Positions 58,684 to 64,000 of a stretch of DNA of 64,000 nucleotides are shown in pieces. Origin of the DNA: Bradyrhizobium jicamae (GTDB lineage Bacteria; Pseudomonadota; Alphaproteobacteria; Rhizobiales; Xanthobacteraceae); NCBI RefSeq assembly GCF_001440395.1, contig NZ_LLXZ01000205.1:129424-193423 (forward strand). The letters run 5' to 3'. The first letter of the stretch is position 1, and the number at the start of each line of letters is the position of its first letter. Both the position numbers and the translations under genes were made by a program. Under the pieces are notes generated by a model. The model saw only the letters and a program-made list of their open reading frames with translations. It made no database searches and was not told the origin of the DNA.

Positions 58684-59421
58684 TCAAATCATGGCCATTC
58701 CGCCGTTGACGTGAATCGTCTGGCCGGTGACGTAACCCGCCTCGTTCGAGGCGAGATAGACGGCCGCCGCGGCGATGTCCTCGGGTGTCCCCAGCCGCGC
58801 CGCAGGAACCTTTGCCAGAATGGTCTCGCGCTGCTTGTCGTTGAGCGCATCCGTCATCGGCGTCTTGATGAAGCCCGGCGCGATGCAATTGGCGGTCACG
58901 TTGCGCTTGGCGTATTCCGCGCCCAGCGTCTTGACCAGGCCGATGATTCCCGCCTTCGACGCGGTGTAGTTGGCCTGGCCGGGATTGCCGGTCACGCCGA
59001 CGATCGAGGTGATCGCAATGATCCGGCCGAAGCGCTTGCGCATCATCAGCTTGGTTGCGGCGCGGGCGAGACGGAAAGTCGCAGTCAGATTGACCTGGAT
59101 GACGTCATCCCAATCCTCGTCACGCAACTGCACAAAAAGATTGTCGCGCGTGATGCCGGCATTGGCGATCAGGATGTCGACCTGCCCCATCGCGGCTTCC
59201 GCCGCCGGCACCAGCCCCTCGACTTGCGCGCTGTCGGAGAGATTGCAGGGCAGCACGTGAACGCGATCACCAAGCTTGCCGGCAAACGACTCCAGCACCT
59301 CGCGGCGCGTGCCGGAAATTGCGACCGTCGCCCCCTGCGCGTGCAACGCTTGCGCGATCGCCCCACCAATGCCGCCGGTCGCGCCGGTCACCAGCGCCGT
59401 CCTACCTGTCAAATCGAACAT
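58684..59421 (-). CDS. fabG: 3-oxoacyl-ACP reductase
   Basis: 245 residues from the ATG at 59421 (a TTG sits just before). Short-chain dehydrogenase with TGATGGIGGAIAQALHAQGA (NADPH), NAGITRDNLFVQL, and the catalytic YTASKAGIIGLVK. It reduces the 3-oxoacyl group on ACP. It lies 21 bases after fabD. Confidence 0.97.
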   Translation of the reverse strand: MFDLTGRTALVTGATGGIGGAIAQALHAQGATVAISGTRREVLESFAGKLGDRVHVLPCNLSDSAQVEGLVPAAEAAMGQVDILIANAGITRDNLFVQLRDEDWDDVIQVNLTATFRLARAATKLMMRKRFGRIIAITSIVGVTGNPGQANYTASKAGIIGLVKTLGAEYAKRNVTANCIAPGFIKTPMTDALNDKQRETILAKVPAARLGTPEDIAAAAVYLASNEAGYVTGQTIHVNGGMAMI

Positions 59422-59442
59422 CAATCTCTCCTTCCCGGGAGC

Positions 59443-60396
59443 TTAGGCCGAGGCCGCCAATGCATCCTTGGCGGCGGCAATGTCGTTGGGTCCCCCGACC
59501 GACACGCCGACGGCGCCGTCGGCGATACGCTTCACCAGCCCGCTCAGCACCTTGCCGGCGCCGATTTCGAAGAACCGCGTCACGCCATGCGCTGCCATGT
59601 ACGCCACCGACTCGCGCCAGCGCACGGTGCCGGTGACCTGCTCGATCAGGCGGCGGCGGATCTCGTCGGGATCGGTGATCGGCGAAGCCAGCACGTTCGA
59701 CACCAACGGCGAGGCCGGCGCCTTGATCGTCACACCGGCCAGCGCCTGCGCCATCGCGTCCGCGGCGGGTTGCATCAACTTGCAATGGAACGGCGCTGAT
59801 ACCGGCAGCAACATCGCGCGCTTGGCGCCCTTGGTCTTGGCGATTTCCACGGCGCGGTCAACAGCCGCCTTGTCACCGGACACCACCACCTGCCCGCCGC
59901 CATTGTCGTTGGCCGCCTGGCAGACCTGACCTTGCGCGGCCTCGCCAGCGACGGCCATCGCAGCCTCATAGTCGAGCCCGAGCAACGCGGCCATCGCGCC
60001 GGCGCCGACCGGCACCGCCTTTTGCATCGCAAGACCGCGGGTACGCAGCAGCCGCGCGGTGTCGCTAACGCTGAGGCTGCCGGCTGCGGCCAGCGCGGAA
60101 TATTCGCCGAGCGAATGGCCAGCGACAAACGCCGCATCCCGCCCGACGGAAAAGCCCGCTTCGGTCTCCAACACCCGCAGCGTGGCGATCGATACCGCCA
60201 TCAGCGCCGGCTGGGCATTCTCGGTAAGCTGGAGGGTCTCCGCGGGACCATCCCAGATGATCGCCGTCAGCTTCTCGCCGAGTGCCGAATCAACCTCGTC
60301 GAACACCGCGCGCGCGGCCGGAAAGGCTTCCGCGAGGGCCTTGCCCATGCCGACCGCCTGGGAACCCTGCCCCGGAAATGTAAATGCAGCCGTCAT
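59443..60396 (-). CDS. fabD: malonyl-CoA:ACP transacylase
   Basis: 317 residues from the ATG at 60396, where the family's first strand TAAFTFPGQGSQAVGMGKAL begins. The active-site serine is in GHSLGEYSALAAAG and the histidine in SAPFHCKLMQPA. It loads malonyl groups onto ACP. First gene of the fab cluster. Confidence 0.97.
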   Translation of the reverse strand: MTAAFTFPGQGSQAVGMGKALAEAFPAARAVFDEVDSALGEKLTAIIWDGPAETLQLTENAQPALMAVSIATLRVLETEAGFSVGRDAAFVAGHSLGEYSALAAAGSLSVSDTARLLRTRGLAMQKAVPVGAGAMAALLGLDYEAAMAVAGEAAQGQVCQAANDNGGGQVVVSGDKAAVDRAVEIAKTKGAKRAMLLPVSAPFHCKLMQPAADAMAQALAGVTIKAPASPLVSNVLASPITDPDEIRRRLIEQVTGTVRWRESVAYMAAHGVTRFFEIGAGKVLSGLVKRIADGAVGVSVGGPNDIAAAKDALAASA

Positions 60397-60508
60397 CGGC
60401 GCTCCCTCATAAGATTGGGGCCGTAAGACACTGACCGAGGCCGGGATGTCAAGCCGCGCTGCGAGATGGCGCAGGGCTGCGGAAGATCGGGGATCGTGGC
60501 GGGCAGGC

Positions 60509-61135
60509 TCAGCGTTCCTGCAGCGCCAACCGGGCGCCCAAAGCGCAATAGATGCCGCCAACGACCCTGCCCTGCCATTTCAGCACGGTGGGGTTTCGAC
60601 GGAGAAAGTCGCCTAGCCGCCCCGCACACACGGCAAAGACTACGGTGCTGACGAGCCCCAACAGGACGAAAAGGATACCCAGGATCGTCAGTTGAAGCGT
60701 AACCGATCCGTTTTCGGGCACGACGAACTGGGGGAGAAACGCAAGGAAGAAAAGCGCGGTTTTTGGGTTCAGCACCTCGGCCAAAATGGCCTGCCGGAAC
60801 GCCTGACCGGCCGAGATCGGTAGTGCGCTGGCCGTCAGGTTGACCGGCGCTCTCTCAAGGATCGCCCGGATACCGAGGTAAACGAGATAGGCCGCACCAA
60901 TGTATTTGATGATGCTGAACAGCATCGCCGAAGTGGCAATGATCGCCGAGATGCCGACGATCGCCATGAAGGTGTGAATCAGGTCGCCGGCCGCGATTCC
61001 GACGCCGGTCGCTATTCCCGCCTTTGTCCCCGAACTCGTTGCCCGTGCGACCGTGAGGAGCGTGGCAGGACCCGGAATGAAAACAAAGCCGAGCACAACC
61101 GCCGCATAGGCAAGCAAGGTGGTCAGATCGATCAT
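60509..61135 (-). CDS. LysE-family translocator
   Basis: 208 residues from the ATG at 61135. About six hydrophobic helices; LGFVFIPGPATLLTVARATS contains the conserved PGP motif of the RhtB/LysE family, with GTKAGIATGVGIAAGDLIHT following. These proteins export amino acids or related compounds. It is a single gene on the minus strand between fabD and the desaturase. Confidence 0.92.
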   Translation of the reverse strand: MIDLTTLLAYAAVVLGFVFIPGPATLLTVARATSSGTKAGIATGVGIAAGDLIHTFMAIVGISAIIATSAMLFSIIKYIGAAYLVYLGIRAILERAPVNLTASALPISAGQAFRQAILAEVLNPKTALFFLAFLPQFVVPENGSVTLQLTILGILFVLLGLVSTVVFAVCAGRLGDFLRRNPTVLKWQGRVVGGIYCALGARLALQER

Positions 61136-61201
61136 TCGCGCAAGTCCCTCCACGGCCGATGGCACTCAACGCCATCACCTAAGGGGTAAGCAAGGTGTTA
61201 T

Positions 61202-62230
61202 CTAGAACCCGCCTGTGGCCTGGTCGCCACCAACCTCTGCCGCCCCGGCCCGCGCCCGGCGCGCGATGCTTGTCAGTTTGCCTGGGCGGTCCTCATGGTT
61301 GGGTTTGGCGGTCGCGAGCCGCAGCACCGCGGAGTAGCCCGGCTGCACCTCCATCCGCTCCGCATACCGGCTGTCACTGAGAATGCGGTGGACCCTCGGC
61401 AGGTTGTAGCAGGGCACGTAGAACAGCAGATGATGCTCGAGGTGGTAGTTCACGTAGTAAGGCGCGATGAACAGCCGCTCGAGGAAATTGGCGTGCGTGG
61501 TGCGGGTATTGCGCAAGGGATCGTTTGAGTCGGGAACGACGGCATGCTCGGCAATGTTGCGGATACGCGTAATCACCATCTGCCAGGTGAGCAGCGGCAA
61601 TAGCCACAACAGCGGATAGGCCCACCACACGCCGGCGGCGGCAAGGCCCGCAAACATCACGGCATTGACCGCACATTGCGGGCCAAGCTTTTCCCAGAAA
61701 TGCGCCGCGCGCCGCGACAGCGGCCATTCCTTCGGCCCCAGCGCATTCAAGAACTGCGCCTTGCGCTGCTGGTAGCCGGTCTGGCCGGTGATATCGCGGA
61801 AGAACTTGCGGCGGTAGCTCATCGACGTGATCGGAAACGGCGCCGACAAGATCAGATCGGGATCGTCTTCCTGCTGCGTGCGCGCATGATGCTGCAAGTG
61901 ATAGCGGCGATAGGCGCGGGTCTCGGCAAAGACCGGATAGGCGCAGAACCACTGGCTGAGCGTCAGATTGACCTTCTCGTCCGCCGACAGGCATCCATGC
62001 GCGCCGTCGTGCATCAGGATCGCGAGCCCGAGCTGGCGCGAGCCGATGATGCCGACCGCAAGCAGGAAGGTCAGCGGATTGGGCCACCACGCGACCAGCG
62101 CGATCGAGCCCAAAATCAGCGCCCATGCATGCGCGATCAACGCGATGCCTTTCCACGTCACGCGTTCGCGGACTGCGATCAGTTGATCCTCGCTCAGGAA
62201 GTCGCGGGCACGCATGCGAAGCGCGGTCAT
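61202..62230 (-). CDS. membrane fatty acid desaturase
   Basis: 342 residues with the three histidine boxes of the non-haem di-iron membrane desaturases: LMHDGAHGCL, HLQHHARTQQ and NYHLEHHLLFYVPCYNLPRV. Four hydrophobic helices frame them. It introduces a double bond in membrane acyl chains or a related lipid; the regiospecificity cannot be told. It overlaps the upstream TetR gene by ATGA (62227-62230), so expression should be set by that regulator. Confidence 0.9.
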   Translation of the reverse strand: MTALRMRARDFLSEDQLIAVRERVTWKGIALIAHAWALILGSIALVAWWPNPLTFLLAVGIIGSRQLGLAILMHDGAHGCLSADEKVNLTLSQWFCAYPVFAETRAYRRYHLQHHARTQQEDDPDLILSAPFPITSMSYRRKFFRDITGQTGYQQRKAQFLNALGPKEWPLSRRAAHFWEKLGPQCAVNAVMFAGLAAAGVWWAYPLLWLLPLLTWQMVITRIRNIAEHAVVPDSNDPLRNTRTTHANFLERLFIAPYYVNYHLEHHLLFYVPCYNLPRVHRILSDSRYAERMEVQPGYSAVLRLATAKPNHEDRPGKLTSIARRARAGAAEVGGDQATGGF

Positions 62231-62937
62231 GATGATCCCTCCCCGTCGGGTTTATTATCGTCGTCAACCAAACGCAGCCTGGCGCTGTCGGCCCCGGACG
62301 ACGGCGTGGCCTGATCGCCCAGTACGCGCAGCATTTCGCCGCACAAATCCTCGGCCGATCGCCCCATCGCATGACCTTCGACCATGACGCCGATCGCGAC
62401 CGCCCAGAATCGCCGCGAGCTTTCCTCGGGCGCGCGGAGCGAGCGCCAGCCATGGCGCTCGACCTGGCTCGCATAGGCGCGCGCGCCTTCGCTGTGCAGG
62501 CGCTCGATCGTGCGCTCAACCAGCGGCGCGAGATCCTGGCGGCGTCTGGTGAGCGTCAGGGCTTCGGCGAAGAAGGCGACCGAATCCGTCGCCGTCACCG
62601 TCTCCGCCAGCGCGTGGGTGTATTGCCGCGGCGTATGGGCCTGGAGTGCCGCTTGCTCCGTTGCGCGCGCCAGATAGAGCATCTCGCGGCAAGCGGCCTC
62701 GACGAACAGCGCCTCCTTGGTGCGGAAGTAATAGGTGATCTGGCTCGGAAATGCGTCTGCGGCTGCCGCAATGTCGGAGATCGAGGTGCCGGCAAGGCCC
62801 CGCTCCCTGAACAGACGGCTGGCGCCGTCGAGCAGGCGGGAGCGCATCTCGCGGCCAGCGGTCCTGGTCGCACGGGCGGCGTGCCTGGGATCGTCGGCCG
62901 GCATTTCCGGAGTTGTTTGAACGGACTTGGGCGCCAT
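62227..62937 (-). CDS. TetR-family transcriptional regulator
   Basis: 236 residues. The N-terminal helix-turn-helix (LDGASRLFRERGLAGTSISD, IAAAADAFPSQITYYFRTKE) is typical TetR, with a longer C-terminal ligand-binding domain. It is co-transcribed with the desaturase and a perfect palindrome lies 17 bases upstream of its start at 62955-62973. The ligand may be an acyl-CoA or free fatty acid, as for other desaturase-linked TetR proteins; this is inference. Confidence 0.92.
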   Translation of the reverse strand: MAPKSVQTTPEMPADDPRHAARATRTAGREMRSRLLDGASRLFRERGLAGTSISDIAAAADAFPSQITYYFRTKEALFVEAACREMLYLARATEQAALQAHTPRQYTHALAETVTATDSVAFFAEALTLTRRRQDLAPLVERTIERLHSEGARAYASQVERHGWRSLRAPEESSRRFWAVAIGVMVEGHAMGRSAEDLCGEMLRVLGDQATPSSGADSARLRLVDDDNKPDGEGSS

Positions 62938-62954
62938 TTTACCTCCGATCCCCT

Positions 62955-62973
62955 GTTTGTATGATATACAAAC
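62955..62973. promoter_or_regulatory. perfect 8-bp inverted repeat, TetR operator
   Basis: GTTTGTAT and ATACAAAC flank GAT. The 19-base dyad lies just before the TetR start at 62937, where a dimeric repressor would block the tetR-desaturase transcript. It is AT-rich against a GC-rich background. Confidence 0.8.
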
Positions 62974-63229
62974 AAATAAGTCAAGATCGGATATTTCGAG
63001 GCACGCGAAGCCTTGCCAGTCCGGCAGAAATCCTTATAAACCGCGCCATCCGTGGATCCCGGCCGGGAGCTGAACGGACGGTCTCAGCAATTCATTGTTC
63101 GGATTGATGTGGCAGGGCCAGTCGGCCCGTCGTCCCGTGCTTCCGCCTTCTGAGCTTATCCCGAGTCCTTTCCGAAGGTCTCGAAGGGCTTGCCGCCGGG
63201 AACCGCGCCAACTCCAGGAAAGGACACCC

Positions 63230-63703
63230 ATGCCTCTTTACGAGCATGTTTTTCTCGCGCGTCAGGATGCGAGCACCCAGCAGGTCGAAGAGCTGACCAC
63301 CCAGATGACGGGCATCGTCGAAGGGCTCGGCGGCAAGGTCACCAAGACCGAGAACTGGGGCGTGCGCTCCCTCACCTACCGCATGAACAAGAACCGCAAG
63401 GCACACTTCGTGCTGATGAACATTGATGCGCCCTCCGCTGCGGTCACCGAGATCGAGCGCCAGGAGCGGATCTCCGAAGACGTCATCCGCTATCTCACCG
63501 TCCGCGTCGAAGAGCACGAGGAAGGTCCGTCAGCGATGATGCGCAAGGCCGATCGTGACCGCGAGCGCGATGATCGCGGCGGCGGCTTCCGCGGCGACCG
63601 CGAAGGCGGTGGTTTCCGTGGCGATCGTGAAGGCGGTGGCTTCCGTGGCGACCGTGGCCCGCGCCGTCCGCGCGAAGACGACGCAGCAGCGGTAGAGGAG
63701 TAA
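63230..63703 (+). CDS. rpsF: 30S ribosomal protein S6 with a Gly/Arg-rich tail
   Basis: 157 residues from the ATG at 63230 (AGGAAAGGA before it). The S6 domain (MPLYEHVFLARQDASTQQVE through YLTVRVEEHEEG) is about 105 residues. The tail carries three GGGFRGDRE repeats and ends RRPREDDAAAVEE. S6 binds S18 and the central domain of 16S rRNA. The five-base gap to rpsR is conserved. Confidence 0.96.
   Translation: MPLYEHVFLARQDASTQQVEELTTQMTGIVEGLGGKVTKTENWGVRSLTYRMNKNRKAHFVLMNIDAPSAAVTEIERQERISEDVIRYLTVRVEEHEEGPSAMMRKADRDRERDDRGGGFRGDREGGGFRGDREGGGFRGDRGPRRPREDDAAAVEE
63578..63655 (+). repeat. 27-base tandem repeats encoding GGGFRGDRE in S6
   Basis: Three units start at 63578, 63605 and 63632 and encode GGGFRGDRE twice and GGGFRGDR once. 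They differ mainly at third positions. The result is an RGG-like basic tail on S6. Confidence 0.88.
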
Positions 63704-63708
63704 GAATC

Positions 63709-63948
63709 ATGGCTGAAGCTGGTGCACGCCGTCCGTTTTTCCGTCGCCGCAAGACCTGCCCGTTCACGGGTCCGAACGCGCCGAAGATCGACTACAAGGA
63801 TTCCAAGCTGTTGATGCGTTACGTCTCCGAGCGCGGCAAGATCGTGCCGAGCCGCATCACCGCCGTCTCCGCCAAGAAGCAGCGCGAACTCGCGCGCGCC
63901 ATCAAGCGCTCGCGTTTCCTCGGCCTCTTGCCCTACGTCATTCGCTAA
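63709..63948 (+). CDS. rpsR: 30S ribosomal protein S18
   Basis: 79 residues. RPFFRRRKTCPFTGPNAPKI, DYKDSKLLMRYVSERGKIVP and SRITAVSAKKQRELARAIKR identify bS18. It begins five bases after rpsF. The single cysteine of the CPF motif is intact. Confidence 0.98.
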   Translation: MAEAGARRPFFRRRKTCPFTGPNAPKIDYKDSKLLMRYVSERGKIVPSRITAVSAKKQRELARAIKRSRFLGLLPYVIR

Positions 63949-63954
63949 TATTTT

Positions 63955-63982
63955 CGACCGGCGGCGCCCGCGCCGCCGGTCG
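63955..63982 (+). terminator. GC-rich hairpin after rpsR
   Basis: A 12-bp perfect stem (CGACCGGCGGCG/CGCCGCCGGTCG) with a CCCG loop follows the rpsR stop by six bases. There is no T-run after it (TATTCATT), so it could be a weak terminator or an RNA-stabilising structure before the next gene of the operon outside the window. Confidence 0.6.
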
Positions 63983-64000
63983 TATTCATTCATAAGGCTT

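Noticed and set aside
1..64000. CRISPR arrays, tRNA or rRNA genes, integrase or transposase genes
   Set aside because: Looked for in all intergenic stretches by eye; none with the expected repeats, cloverleaf pattern or protein motifs. A tRNAscan or covariance-model run would be decisive.

Overview
The window is high-GC DNA from an alphaproteobacterium, most likely Bradyrhizobium or a close relative in the Nitrobacteraceae. The evidence is the conserved blocks pepA-holC // lptF-lptG-lptD-surA-pdxA-rsmA, fabD-fabG-acpP-fabF-mltG-yicC-gmk and rpsF-rpsR. Intergenic repeats of a kind I remember from that group point the same way. The assignment rests on gene order and remembered similarity, not on a search.

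Layout. 1-3.6 kb: a truncated TRAP substrate-binding protein, an epoxide-hydrolase-like protein and an FAD monooxygenase. 3.8-9.8 kb: a copper/silver module made of a four-gene minus-strand operon (Cys-rich exported protein, YtkA/FixH-like protein, CusB, CusA) divergent from a Csp-type copper storage protein. 9.8-12.7 kb: a methyltransferase, then an ArsR-SRPBCC pair with a small membrane protein and two DUF1801 proteins. 12.7-19 kb: a catabolic cluster (domain-swapped aconitase-family enzyme, Bug-type binding protein, CaiB-type CoA-transferase, HMG-CoA-lyase-like enzyme) with a divergent LysR regulator. It is best read as C5-branched dicarboxylate breakdown. 19-20.7 kb: a GFA protein, a second ArsR-SRPBCC pair with a clear operator, and a small conserved protein. 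21-24.8 kb: a lone molybdenum hydroxylase large subunit, TerC and Ndk. 25-28.3 kb: small proteins, an ABC-F ATPase and a lipoprotein.

28.4-38.4 kb is housekeeping: pepA-holC diverges from the LPS-transport and outer-membrane biogenesis operon, which runs on into pdxA and rsmA with overlapping start and stop codons. 38.4-43.4 kb holds an alcohol dehydrogenase, a VOC protein, an Lrp regulator, a serine hydrolase and a D-aminoacylase-like enzyme.

40.5-49.9 kb is the accessory part. It holds three copies of an ~80-bp two-hairpin repeat, a second repeat family with a GGTGACAGTGCACT core, a PHB-depolymerase-like exoenzyme whose 3' end has been duplicated as an orphan fragment, small orphan proteins, and a long repeat with perfect 19-bp inverted arms. 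49.9-53.7 kb is an exported caspase-like protein followed by two tandem secreted paralogues and a membrane protein. 53.7-60.4 kb returns to housekeeping (gmk, yicC, mltG and the fab genes). 60.5-63 kb has a LysE exporter and a desaturase-TetR pair with a clear operator, and the window ends with rpsF-rpsR. No tRNA, rRNA, CRISPR array or intact transposase was seen.
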